NCBI GenBank assembly: GCA_036495095.1
Contig: DASXNK010000106.1
Coordinates: forward strand, 1-64,000
Length of the DNA: 64,000 nt
From: Candidatus Dormiibacterota bacterium
GTDB taxonomy: Bacteria > Chloroflexota > Dormibacteria > Aeolococcales > Aeolococcaceae
Direction: 5' to 3'
This document shows positions 15,574 through 23,664 of this stretch, one piece after another; the stretch's first letter is position 1; the number at the start of each line of letters is the position of its first letter. Position numbers and translations under genes: made by a program. Below the pieces are notes generated by a model. That model saw only the letters and a program-made list of their open reading frames with translations, was not told the origin of the DNA and searched no databases.

Positions 15574-17188
15574 CGCCCATCGCGCAGAGCGCCCCCCGGT
15601 ACAGCTCCTCCTGGGCGAGCGCGGGCCCGCGGAGCACCGCGGGCCGGTCGCGCCAGCGGCTGTCGAGGAAGTCGCGCACCTCCTCCTCGGTGCGCCGCTG
15701 GCTCCATCCCCGCTCCTGGGCCATCACCCGGGCCGCCGGCCACGCGCAGCGCATCCCCAGGCAGGCGCCGCCGGTGCAGCGGGTGCGCCGGTAGAGGTCC
15801 TGGAGCCGCTCCACCTGCTCGTGGCGGACGGAGTGGCGCACCTCGGCGACGGTCACCGGCTCGCACTCGCAGAGCAGCGCCCGCCGCTCGTCGACGGGGG
15901 CGGCGGCGAGCAGGGCCTCGGCGCCGTCGCCGTGGCGGCCGGCGAGCCGTGCGGCCACCACGAGCGGCAGCCCGAAGCGGCCGGCGAGGCCGGGCACGTC
16001 CACCGGCGAGCCGCCCCCGGGGAGGGGCAGCAGGTGGGTGCGGCAGGCCACGGCCGGGCGCCCCAGCACGCGCAGGATCACGTCGACGGTGTCCTCGGCC
16101 ATCTTCCGGAACATCGACATCTTGCCGCCGACGACGGTCACCAGTCCGGCCGCCCCCTCGGCGCGGTGGTCGACCACCCGATAGTCGCGGGTGAGGTCGT
16201 CCTCGTAGCGGTGCCACTGGTGGAGGGTGGGGCGGAGCGCGGCGTTGGCGTGGGCGATGCGGTGCTCGCGGATGGTCGGGAGGATGCGCTCGGTGGCCTG
16301 CAGGATGTACTCGATCTCGTCGCCGGTGACCTCGAGCTGCTCGGGATCGGCGTAGCAGTCGTCGTCGGTGGTGCCGAGGATGGTGGCGTTGGCGTGGGGC
16401 ACCAGGAGCAGGCCGCGGCCGTCGACCGCCTCGAGGGCGAGCGCGACGTTGGTGATCCGCCGGTCGTAGACGAGGTGCACGCCCTTGGCGGGCCGCAGCC
16501 GCAGCCGCACCCCCGCCATCGCGCAGAGCTCGGACGCCCACGGGCCGGTGGCGTTGCAGACCGCCCGCGCCGCCACCGTCTCCTCGGCACCGCCCAGCCG
16601 CGAGCGCAGCCGCACCCCCTGCACCGCGCCGCCCTCGCGGCTCACCCCCACCACCTCGGTCCAGGTGCGCAGCTCGGCGCCGGCGTCGCGCGCGGAGAGC
16701 GCGTTGAGGGTGACCAGCCGGGTGGGGTCGACGCCCCACTCGTCCATGGTCAGCGCCCCCACCAGGTCGGGGGTGAGCCCGGGCTCGAGCCGGAGCGCCT
16801 GGTCCCGGGTGAGGCGCACGTGGGGCCGGCCCGCCTTGTACGGCTGGTAGCGGTCGTAGGCCTCGAGCCCGACCTCGGTGGTCTCCATGCCTCGCTTCGC
16901 GCCGGGGAGGACGGGGATGAGGAAGACCACCGGAAAGAGGAGGTGGGGCGCGATCCGCTGGATGTGCCCGCCGTCGACGCAGGAGAGCCGGGTCGTCTCC
17001 CAGTCGCGCTCCAGGTAGCGGATGCCCCCGTGGATCATCCCGCTGCTGCCCCAGGTGGTCCCCGAGGCGAGGTCGCGCTGCTCGACCAGGAGCACTCGCA
17101 GACCCCGGAGGGCGGCGTCCCGGGCCACGCCGGCCCCGGTGATGCCGCCCCCGACGACGACCACGTCGTAGGGCTTGGTGCCGGGCAT
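15566..17188 (-). CDS. glpA: glycerol-3-phosphate dehydrogenase, GlpA type with [2Fe-2S] (BFD-like) domain
   Basis: 540-residue flavoprotein that oxidises glycerol 3-phosphate to dihydroxyacetone phosphate. The FAD-binding GGGITG motif is at 13-18 and the substrate-domain segment GSSGMIHGGIRYL follows. The C-terminal region carries Cys440-x-Cys442 and Cys471-x4-Cys476, the ligand pattern of a BFD-like [2Fe-2S] domain. This fits the anaerobic-type GlpA subunit better than aerobic GlpD. ATG 17188 has CACAAT six bases upstream. The downstream gene encodes a 4Fe-4S protein and overlaps by 8 bases, so electrons probably pass to it. Confidence 0.9.
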   Translation of the reverse strand: MPGTKPYDVVVVGGGITGAGVARDAALRGLRVLLVEQRDLASGTTWGSSGMIHGGIRYLERDWETTRLSCVDGGHIQRIAPHLLFPVVFLIPVLPGAKRGMETTEVGLEAYDRYQPYKAGRPHVRLTRDQALRLEPGLTPDLVGALTMDEWGVDPTRLVTLNALSARDAGAELRTWTEVVGVSREGGAVQGVRLRSRLGGAEETVAARAVCNATGPWASELCAMAGVRLRLRPAKGVHLVYDRRITNVALALEAVDGRGLLLVPHANATILGTTDDDCYADPEQLEVTGDEIEYILQATERILPTIREHRIAHANAALRPTLHQWHRYEDDLTRDYRVVDHRAEGAAGLVTVVGGKMSMFRKMAEDTVDVILRVLGRPAVACRTHLLPLPGGGSPVDVPGLAGRFGLPLVVAARLAGRHGDGAEALLAAAPVDERRALLCECEPVTVAEVRHSVRHEQVERLQDLYRRTRCTGGACLGMRCAWPAARVMAQERGWSQRRTEEEVRDFLDSRWRDRPAVLRGPALAQEELYRGALCAMGDV

Positions 17189-17194
17189 GGGCGC

Positions 17195-17200
17195 ATTGTG
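17195..17200 (-). promoter_or_regulatory. -10 box, leaderless promoter of the glpA operon
   Basis: CACAAT on the minus strand, six bases before ATG 17188. Confidence 0.45.
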
Positions 17201-17256
17201 CCCGCCGCCCCCGCTTCGGCGGCTTCTCGTCAGCGCCCCGAACCCAGCCGCCTGGG

Positions 17257-17262
17257 TAGGAT
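17257..17262 (+). promoter_or_regulatory. -10 box, leaderless promoter of the receiver protein
   Basis: TAGGAT, six bases before ATG 17269. Confidence 0.5.
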
Positions 17263-17268
17263 GCTGTG

Positions 17269-17646
17269 ATGGAGAGCGTGCGCGGGGTGATCATCGTGGC
17301 CGAGGACGAGGGACGGGTGGCCCAGGTGGTCACCAGCCGCCTGGGCTCGGACGGCCACGAGGTCCACTGGGTCCGCACCGCCCGCGACGTGCGCACCGAG
17401 CTGCTGGAGCGGCCCTGCGACCTGCTCCTCCTCGACGTCAGCCTCGAGACCGACGGCCTGGAGCTGCTCCAGGCGCTGCGCTTCTCGCCCCAGGCGCCGC
17501 GGGGCGGCATCGTGATGCTCGCCGACCGCGAGGACATCAGCAGCCAGGAGCGGGCCCAGCAGCTCGGCGCCGCCGCGGTGCTCAGCAAGCCGCTCGACCC
17601 CGCCGGGCTCTCGGCGACGGTCCGCGACCTGCTGGAGTGCATGTAG
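17269..17646 (+). CDS. single-domain response regulator (receiver only)
   Basis: 125-residue CheY-like receiver without an output domain. The acidic pair (ED at 12-13), phospho-acceptor Asp56 in LLLLDVSLE, and Lys107 in LSKPLD are present. Such proteins act by protein-protein contact or as phosphorelay intermediates. No kinase is adjacent; the nearest is at 60088. GTG 17266 directly precedes ATG 17269; the ATG is preferred because TAGGAT lies six bases upstream, so the transcript likely starts at it. Confidence 0.85.
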   Translation: MESVRGVIIVAEDEGRVAQVVTSRLGSDGHEVHWVRTARDVRTELLERPCDLLLLDVSLETDGLELLQALRFSPQAPRGGIVMLADREDISSQERAQQLGAAAVLSKPLDPAGLSATVRDLLECM

Positions 17647-17654
17647 CCCGCTGA

Positions 17655-18188
17655 CTAGGACAGGGCGCGGAGGGCCACGAAGGCGACGCTGGTGGCCGCC
17701 CAGAAGGCGATCAGGCCGCCCACGTGGAGCGGCACCGGTCCGGGCTCCCTGTACCACGCCGCGATCCGCGGCCCGGTCATCGCCGTCACCGCGCAGAGGT
17801 CGATGAGCGCGAAGAGCGCCACCCCGAGGAGCGGCGGCAGATCGAGGCCGGCGTGGGCGGTGATCTCGTCGACGGCGACCGACACCACCGCCAGGGCCAC
17901 GTCCATCAGCAGCAGGACGATCTGGGCGCGGCGCACCCAGGCGCGGCGGCGGGTGAGCAGGGTGCCGACCACGAAGAGGGCGGCGGCGAGCGACGCCGAG
18001 GCGAGCGCGGCGAGGACCTGCGACAGCACGGAGACGTGGACGGTCCTGCCGTGGACGATGACGTCGGCGCCGAAGGCGGTGATCGCCCCGAAGAGGGCGA
18101 GGATGCCCCGCACCATGTCCCAGGTATAGACGAGCAGCAGCGCGGTGGGGCGGCGCGCCGTCTCCTCCCCGGCGCTGCTGGTGGGCAT
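17655..18188 (-). CDS. membrane protein, four or five TM segments, unknown function
   Basis: 177-residue hydrophobic protein. Segments near 24-45, 55-78, 86-106, 118-138 and 150-175 are long enough to cross the membrane. The N terminus is short and polar (MPTSSAGEETARR). No catalytic motif is visible. GTG 18191 directly precedes ATG 18188; the ATG is preferred. It is divergent from the isocitrate dehydrogenase gene with only 20 bases between the starts, and convergent with the receiver gene. Confidence 0.65.
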   Translation of the reverse strand: MPTSSAGEETARRPTALLLVYTWDMVRGILALFGAITAFGADVIVHGRTVHVSVLSQVLAALASASLAAALFVVGTLLTRRRAWVRRAQIVLLLMDVALAVVSVAVDEITAHAGLDLPPLLGVALFALIDLCAVTAMTGPRIAAWYREPGPVPLHVGGLIAFWAATSVAFVALRALS

Positions 18189-18196
18189 CACCCCGC

Positions 18197-18202
18197 TAGG
18201 CT
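18197..18202 (+). promoter_or_regulatory. -10 box, leaderless promoter of isocitrate dehydrogenase
   Basis: TAGGCT, six bases before GTG 18209. Confidence 0.45.
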
Positions 18203-18208
18203 ACCGGG

Positions 18209-19291
18209 GTGCCGTACACGATCGCCGTCCTCGAGGGCGACCAGACCGGGCAGGAGCTCCTCGAGGAGGCGCTCCGGGTCCTCGACCCGGCGGTGATCGG
18301 CGTCCAGCTCGAGCTGCAGCGCTTCGACCTCTCCCTGGAGAACCGGCGCCTCACCGAGAACCGGGTGGTGCTCGAGGCCGCCGCGGCGATGGTCGGTTGC
18401 GGCTACGGCATCAAGGCGGCCACGGTCACCCCGGAGAACCGCGGCGACGTCGGCAGCCCCAACGCCATCCTCCGCGAGCAGGTGGGCGGCCGGGTGATCG
18501 TGCGCACCGGCCGGCGCATCCCCGGGGTGGCGCCGCTCGGCGGGGTCAGCGCCCCCATCAGCGTGGTGCGGATGGCGGTGGACGACGCCTACGGCGCCAC
18601 CGAGTGGCGCGAAGGCAGCGGCGTCGACGAGATCGCCTACCGGACCGAGCGGGTGACCCGGTCGACCTGCAGGATCGTCGCCGAGTTCGCCTTCCAGCAG
18701 GCGGAGCGCACCCGCGCGCGGGTGTTCGGCGGCCCCAAGTTCACGGTCTCGCCGGTCTACGAGGGGATGCTGAAGGAGGAGATGGACGCCGCCGCGCTGC
18801 GCCACCCCGAGACCGGCTACGAGCCCCAGCTGATCGACGCCACCTACGCGCTGCTGCTGTCCCAGGACGGCGATCCGCTGGTGATCCCCGCCCTCAACCG
18901 CGACGGCGACTGCCTCAGCGACTTCGTGCTCCAGCTCTTCGGCAGCATCGCCGGCGCGGAGTCGATCCTGCTCGGCTTCGAGGGCGACGGCACCACCCCG
19001 AAGGTGGTGATGACCGAGGCGCCCCACGGCACCGCGCCGGGGCTGCAGGGCCGCAACGTCGCCAACCCGATGGCGATGATCCTCGCCGGCGCCTCGCTGC
19101 TCGGCTTCATCCCCGACCGCCAGTGCCGCACCGCGTCGCGGGCCATCTACGAGGCGGTGTTCGAGACCGTCCGCGCCGGGGTGCGCACCAGCGACCTCGG
19201 CGGCCACGCGCTGACCGACGAGTTCACCGCCGCGGTCATCGACCGGGTGCACGGGAAGCTGGAGGTGTGGGACAGCCTCGGCGTCGAGTAG
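18209..19291 (+). CDS. icd: isocitrate/isopropylmalate dehydrogenase family, probably isocitrate dehydrogenase
   Basis: 360-residue beta-decarboxylating dehydrogenase. Substrate-site residues follow the isocitrate pattern: Ser83-x-Asn85-x3-Arg89, then YGATEW (128-133) and the metal-binding GDCLSD (233-238). The EAPHGTAP loop (270-277) is the cofactor-proximal motif of isocitrate dehydrogenases. The enzyme is short for an NADP isocitrate dehydrogenase (usually about 400), so an NAD-linked or homoisocitrate-like enzyme remains possible. GTG 18209 is preceded by TAGGCT at leaderless spacing. Confidence 0.83.
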   Translation: MPYTIAVLEGDQTGQELLEEALRVLDPAVIGVQLELQRFDLSLENRRLTENRVVLEAAAAMVGCGYGIKAATVTPENRGDVGSPNAILREQVGGRVIVRTGRRIPGVAPLGGVSAPISVVRMAVDDAYGATEWREGSGVDEIAYRTERVTRSTCRIVAEFAFQQAERTRARVFGGPKFTVSPVYEGMLKEEMDAAALRHPETGYEPQLIDATYALLLSQDGDPLVIPALNRDGDCLSDFVLQLFGSIAGAESILLGFEGDGTTPKVVMTEAPHGTAPGLQGRNVANPMAMILAGASLLGFIPDRQCRTASRAIYEAVFETVRAGVRTSDLGGHALTDEFTAAVIDRVHGKLEVWDSLGVE

Positions 19292-19327
19292 CCCCGTTCG
19301 GGCGGGGAGCGCGGCGGGATCCGCGCC

Positions 19328-19333
19328 TATACT
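19328..19333 (+). promoter_or_regulatory. -10 box of the zinc-ribbon gene
   Basis: TATACT, giving a leader of about 28 bases to GTG 19368, which has a CAGGGA ribosome-site remnant. Confidence 0.45.
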
Positions 19334-19367
19334 CGGCCGACCAGCCACGCGCCAGCAGGGACCGCCG

Positions 19368-19676
19368 GTGGATATCCTCGCCGTCATCCGCGAACGCGCC
19401 GGGGAGTACGACTGCCCGGTGTGCCACCGGACGCTCGACGGCTGCGGGCTCAGCCTCGTCAAGGACGAGTCCCCCGTGTACACCGTGCAGGTGTCCTGCG
19501 CCCACTGCAGGGTGACGTTCGTGGTGGTGCTCCACGTGCGCCACGAGCGGCGGCGGCGGCGACCGCAGGCCCCGTCCCCGCCCCCGGCGCCGCCGATCGG
19601 CGCCGACGAGGTCCTCGACGTCCGCGAGCTGCTCCGCGGCCACACCGGCCCGCTCACCGAGCTGCTCCGCCGCTGA
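19368..19676 (+). CDS. small zinc-ribbon protein, unknown function
   Basis: 102-residue protein. Cys16-x2-Cys19 and Cys44-x2-Cys47 form a classical zinc ribbon, with a further Cys26. A basic Arg/Pro-rich linker (about 58-75) leads to a helical C terminus (ADEVLDVRELLRGHTGPLTELL). Not recognised at family level. GTG 19368 puts MDILAVIRERAGEYD before the ribbon. It stands between icd and the cysteine desulfurase, each with its own promoter. Confidence 0.65.
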   Translation: MDILAVIRERAGEYDCPVCHRTLDGCGLSLVKDESPVYTVQVSCAHCRVTFVVVLHVRHERRRRRPQAPSPPPAPPIGADEVLDVRELLRGHTGPLTELLRR

Positions 19677-19697
19677 CTCGCGATCCGGCGCCGCTCC

Positions 19698-19703
19698 TAC
19701 ACT
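19698..19703 (+). promoter_or_regulatory. -10 box, leaderless promoter of the cysteine desulfurase gene
   Basis: TACACT, six bases before ATG 19710. Confidence 0.5.
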
Positions 19704-19709
19704 GGCACC

Positions 19710-20876
19710 ATGAGCGCGCCGGTCTATCTGGACCATGCGGCGACCACCCCGGTCGCCCCCGAGGTGCGCGCGGCGATGCTGCCCTTCCTCGGCGAGGTCT
19801 TCGGCAACCCCTCCTCGGCCCACGCCGCCGGCAGGGTGGCGCGCGAGGCGGTCGACGACGCCCGCGCCCGGGTGGCGGCGGCGCTCGGCTGTGCCCCCGC
19901 GGAGATCGTCTTCACCTCCGGCGGCAGCGAGGCCGACAACCTCGCCCTCCGGGGCGCCCTCGACCGCCACTCGTCCCGGGGCCGTCACCTCGTGGTCACC
20001 GCCATCGAGCACGACGCGGTGCTGAAGACCGCCGAGGAGCTGGCCGGCTGGGGCAGGTGCGAGATCACCGTGGTGCCCTGCGACCGCCACGGGGTCGTCG
20101 ACCCCGAGGCGGTGGGCGACGCGGTCCGGACCGACACCGTGCTGGTCTCGGTGATGCTCGCCAACAACGAGGTCGGCACGGTGCAGGACGTGGCCGCCGC
20201 GGCCGAGGCGGCGCGGCGGCGCAACCCCGCCGTGCTGGTGCACACCGACGCGGTGCAGGCGCTGGGTCGGCTGCCCGTCGACGTGCGCGCGCTCGGCGTC
20301 GACCTCGCCTCGATCACCGCCCACAAGGTGTACGGGCCGAAGGGGGCGGGCGCCCTGTACGTGCGCCGGGGCGTCCCCATCGCCGCCCAGGTGAGCGGCG
20401 GCGGCCAGGAGCGCGCCCGCCGCAGCGGCACCGAGAACGTCGCCGCCATCGCCGGGCTGGCGGCGGCGGTCGACCTCGTCGAGGCCGAGCGCGAGCGCGA
20501 GATGCCCCGGCTTGCCCGGCTCTCGGAGCGCCTCGTCGAGGGCGTCCTCGAGGGCGTGGCCGACGCCGTGCTCACCGGCCGCGGCGCCCCCCGGCTGCCG
20601 AGCTTCGCGACCTTCGCCTTCGCCGGCCTCGAGACCGAGATGCTGCTCACCCTCCTCGACCGCCACGGGATCGAGGCCTCGGGGGGCTCGGCCTGCTCCA
20701 GCGGCGCGCAGATGCCGTCCCACGTGCTCCTGGCCATGGGCCTCCCCCCCGGAGTGGCCGGCGGAGCGCTCCGCTGCACCCTCGGCCGCGCCACCACCGA
20801 GGAGGAGGTCGACCTCGCCGCCCGCGAGATCGTCGCCGCGGTCGTCCGCTTGCGCTCCGCCGCCTCTGTCGTCTAG
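19710..20876 (+). CDS. iscS: cysteine desulfurase, IscS/NifS type (class I)
   Basis: 388-residue PLP enzyme that takes sulfur from L-cysteine for Fe-S clusters or tRNA thiolation. The PLP Lys is Lys206 in TAHKVYGPKG, and the mobile-loop Cys is Cys329 in GSACSSG; both sit at nearly the same numbers as in E. coli IscS. HDAVLK and NNEVGT are further family motifs. No mnmA gene lies next to it here, so the sulfur acceptor is open. It precedes the Rrf2-suf operon by 27 bases but has a separate -10 box. A class II desulfurase (SufS) is also in the window. Confidence 0.93.
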   Translation: MSAPVYLDHAATTPVAPEVRAAMLPFLGEVFGNPSSAHAAGRVAREAVDDARARVAAALGCAPAEIVFTSGGSEADNLALRGALDRHSSRGRHLVVTAIEHDAVLKTAEELAGWGRCEITVVPCDRHGVVDPEAVGDAVRTDTVLVSVMLANNEVGTVQDVAAAAEAARRRNPAVLVHTDAVQALGRLPVDVRALGVDLASITAHKVYGPKGAGALYVRRGVPIAAQVSGGGQERARRSGTENVAAIAGLAAAVDLVEAEREREMPRLARLSERLVEGVLEGVADAVLTGRGAPRLPSFATFAFAGLETEMLLTLLDRHGIEASGGSACSSGAQMPSHVLLAMGLPPGVAGGALRCTLGRATTEEEVDLAAREIVAAVVRLRSAASVV

Positions 20877-20890
20877 CAACCCCGGCGAGC

Positions 20891-20896
20891 TATAAT
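20891..20896 (+). promoter_or_regulatory. -10 box, leaderless promoter of the Rrf2-suf operon
   Basis: A perfect TATAAT, seven bases before ATG 20904. No Shine-Dalgarno. An Rrf2 autoregulatory site is expected to overlap it, but I see no clear palindrome. Confidence 0.6.
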
Positions 20897-20903
20897 CCTG
20901 ACC

Positions 20904-21434
20904 ATGGCGGTCGGAAATTCGCGCAATGCCTCCTTCTCGATGCGAGTCTCCTCCAAGGCCCACTACGGGCTGCGGATGATGACCGAGTTCGCGAAGGCGT
21001 ACGGACAGGGTCCGCTCAGCCTCGCCGAGGTGGCCCGGGTCGAGCACCTGCCCCTCGCGTACCTCGAGCAGCTCGCCGGCCCGCTGCGGCGGGGCGGCCT
21101 GATCGAGGCCACCCGGGGGGCTCACGGCGGCTACGTCCTGTGCCACCGCCCCGAGGACATCACCGTCCTCGACGTCATCGCCCTCGTCGAGGGTGAGGTG
21201 GCCCCGGTGGAGTGCGTCGCCCACGGCTACGAGGCGGGCTGCTGCGTGCGCGAGACCGACTGCGCCTCCCGGACCCTCTGGCAGCGGCTCAAGCAGAGCG
21301 TCGACGCGGTGCTCAGCGGCACCACCCTCGCCGAGCTGGTGTGCGAGCGCGCGCCGGTCACGATGTTCATCCCGCTCGAGGACGTGCGCGACCACTCCTC
21401 GAGCGCCCACCTCCACGAGGCAGCTCATGTCTGA
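20904..21434 (+). CDS. Rrf2-family Fe-S-sensing transcriptional regulator of the suf operon
   Basis: 176-residue winged-helix regulator of the Rrf2 family (SufR/IscR/NsrR relatives). The helix-turn-helix spans about residues 38-70 (SLAEVARVEHLPLAYLEQL, then GGYVL). Cys104, Cys113, Cys114 and Cys120 offer ligands for an Fe-S cluster in the loop where IscR and NsrR bind theirs. As first gene of the suf operon it probably represses the operon when clusters are sufficient. It overlaps sufC by 8 bases. The C-terminal extension past residue 140 is unusual for the family and of unknown use. Confidence 0.88.
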   Translation: MAVGNSRNASFSMRVSSKAHYGLRMMTEFAKAYGQGPLSLAEVARVEHLPLAYLEQLAGPLRRGGLIEATRGAHGGYVLCHRPEDITVLDVIALVEGEVAPVECVAHGYEAGCCVRETDCASRTLWQRLKQSVDAVLSGTTLAELVCERAPVTMFIPLEDVRDHSSSAHLHEAAHV

Positions 21435-22215
21435 CACCGCCCGGCTCGTCGTCGAAGGCCTGCGCGCCACCGTCGAGGGGAAGGAGATCCTCAACGGGGT
21501 CGACCTCGTCGTCCCCGCCGGCGAGATCCACGCGCTCATGGGGCCGAACGGCTCCGGCAAGAGCACGCTCGCCTACACCCTCATGGGCCATCCCAACTAC
21601 GCGGTGACGGGCGGATCGGCCACCTTCGGCGGCACCGACCTCCTCCCCCTGGCGGCGGACGAGCGGGCCCGGCTCGGCATCTTCCTCTGCTTCCAGTACC
21701 CCACCTCCATCCCCGGCGTCTCGGTGGTCAACTTCCTTCGCGCCGCGCTCAAGGCGCAGGGCAAGGAGATGCCCGCCCGTGAGTTCCTGCGCACCCTCTC
21801 CACGGTGATGCGCGACCTCAACATCGACGAGAGCTTCCGGAGCCGGTACATCAACGACGGCTTCAGCGGCGGCGAGAAGAAGCGCATGGAGATCCTCCAG
21901 CTGGCGCTGCTGCGACCCAGGCTGGCGATCCTCGACGAGACCGACTCCGGGCTCGACGTCGACGCGCTGCGCACCGTGGCCGAGGGGGTCGGCAAGGTGG
22001 CCGGACCGGACATGGGCCTGCTGGTGATCACCCACTACCCACGCATCCTCGAGTACCTGCGTCCCGACGTGGTTCACGTGCTCCACCGGGGGCGCGTCGT
22101 CGTCTCCGGCGGCCACGACCTGGCCAGGCGCATCGAGAGCGACGGCTACGACCCCATCCTGGGTGCCGGCACCGCCGGTACGGCAGCTCGGAACCAGACG
22201 AAGGGAGCCCTCTGA
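21427..22215 (+). CDS. sufC: Fe-S cluster assembly ATPase SufC
   Basis: 262-residue ABC-type ATPase of the SufBCD scaffold. Walker [10 protein letters not shown] (39-47), signature FSGGEKKR and Walker [13 protein letters not shown] are all intact. SufC drives conformational change of SufB-SufD during cluster assembly in the cytoplasm. Its ATG lies inside the end of the Rrf2 gene, and its TGA overlaps the sufB ATG by 1 base, so the operon is tightly coupled. Confidence 0.97.
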   Translation: MSDTARLVVEGLRATVEGKEILNGVDLVVPAGEIHALMGPNGSGKSTLAYTLMGHPNYAVTGGSATFGGTDLLPLAADERARLGIFLCFQYPTSIPGVSVVNFLRAALKAQGKEMPAREFLRTLSTVMRDLNIDESFRSRYINDGFSGGEKKRMEILQLALLRPRLAILDETDSGLDVDALRTVAEGVGKVAGPDMGLLVITHYPRILEYLRPDVVHVLHRGRVVVSGGHDLARRIESDGYDPILGAGTAGTAARNQTKGAL

Positions 22216-23615
22216 TGGCAGTCGAAGCACACGAGCTGACCAAGGACTACAAGTTCGGGTTCCACGACATCGACGTCTCCGTCTTCCGCTGCGAGAAGGG
22301 GCTGTCGGCGGAGGTCGTGGCCGCGATCAGCGCGCACAAGAACGAGCCCGAGTGGATGCTGAAGTTCCGCCTCAAGGCGCTCGCCCACTTCTACAAGCGG
22401 TCGATGCCCAGCTGGGGCGCCGACCTGAGCGGCATCGACTTCGACAACATCTACTACTACGTCAAGCCGACCGAGGAGCAGAGCCGGAGCTGGGACGACG
22501 TCCCCGACTCGATCCGGCAGACCTTCGACAAGCTCGGCATCCCGGAGGCGGAGCGCAAGTTCCTCGCCGGCGTGAGCGCCCAGTACGACTCCGAGGTGGT
22601 GTACCACAGCATCCGTGAGGACCTCGACAAGCTCGGCGTCCTCTTCGGAGACTGCGACACCGGCCTCCGCGAGCACCCGGAGATCTTCCGCAAGTACTTC
22701 GGCACCGTGATCCCCGCCAACGACAACAAGTTCGCGGCGCTGAACAGCGCGGTGTGGTCGGGCGGCTCGTTCGTCTACGTGCCCAAGGGGGTGCGCGTCG
22801 ACATCCCGCTGCAGGCCTACTTCCGGATCAACTCCGACAACATGGGCCAGTTCGAGCGGACGCTGATCATCGCCGACGAGGGGTCGTACGTCCACTACAT
22901 CGAGGGCTGCACGGCGCCGACGTACTCGAGCGACTCGCTGCACTCCGCGGTGGTCGAGATCATCGCCCACAAGGACGCCCACGTCCGCTACACGACGATC
23001 CAGAACTGGTCGAACAACGTGTACAACCTGGTCACCAAGCGGGCCGTCGCCTACGAGGGTGCCCGGGTCGAGTGGATCGACGGCAACCTGGGCAGCAAGG
23101 TGACGATGAAGTACCCGGCGATCTACCTCATGGGCGAGCACGCCCACGGGGAGGTGCTGTCCGCCGCCTTCGCGGGCGAGGGTCAGCACCAGGACGCCGG
23201 CTCGAAGTGCGTCCACGTCGCCTCCAACACCACCAGCAACGTGGTCTCCCGCTCGATCTCCAAGGACGGCGGCCGCACCTCGTACCGCGGCCACATCAAG
23301 GTCCACGAGAAGGCCACCGGGGTGAAGAGCAGCGTCCGCTGCGACGCCCTGCTGCTCGACGAGAACTCGCAGAGCGACACCTACCCGTACATGGACATCG
23401 ACAGCCCGGACGTCACCATCGGCCACGAGGCCACGGTGAGCAAGATCGGCGACGAGCAGATCTTCTACCTGATGTCGCGCGGCCTCAGCGAGGGCGACGC
23501 CACTGCGCTCATCGTCAACGGCTTCTTCGAGCCGTTCGTCAAGGAGCTGCCGATGGAGTACGCGCTCGAGCTCAACCGTCTGCTGGCGGTGCAGATGGAG
23601 GGTTCGGTGGGATGA
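22215..23615 (+). CDS. sufB: Fe-S cluster assembly scaffold SufB
   Basis: 466-residue scaffold protein of the SUF machine. The conserved core segments [36 protein letters not shown] and [17 protein letters not shown] are intact, as is the C-terminal SRGL motif. Length matches the family (about 465-495). It receives sulfur from SufS/SufU and assembles [4Fe-4S] clusters together with SufC and SufD. ATG 22215 shares one base with the sufC stop. Confidence 0.97.
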   Translation: MAVEAHELTKDYKFGFHDIDVSVFRCEKGLSAEVVAAISAHKNEPEWMLKFRLKALAHFYKRSMPSWGADLSGIDFDNIYYYVKPTEEQSRSWDDVPDSIRQTFDKLGIPEAERKFLAGVSAQYDSEVVYHSIREDLDKLGVLFGDCDTGLREHPEIFRKYFGTVIPANDNKFAALNSAVWSGGSFVYVPKGVRVDIPLQAYFRINSDNMGQFERTLIIADEGSYVHYIEGCTAPTYSSDSLHSAVVEIIAHKDAHVRYTTIQNWSNNVYNLVTKRAVAYEGARVEWIDGNLGSKVTMKYPAIYLMGEHAHGEVLSAAFAGEGQHQDAGSKCVHVASNTTSNVVSRSISKDGGRTSYRGHIKVHEKATGVKSSVRCDALLLDENSQSDTYPYMDIDSPDVTIGHEATVSKIGDEQIFYLMSRGLSEGDATALIVNGFFEPFVKELPMEYALELNRLLAVQMEGSVG

Positions 23616-23664
23616 CCGGGTTCACCCCATCCGTCCGCCGGGCTCGGAGGCGGTCGAAGGCCTG

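Noticed and set aside
13726-16194. 822-codon plus-strand frame opposite parA and glpA
   Set aside because: Antisense shadow without motifs; the minus-strand frames are conserved proteins.
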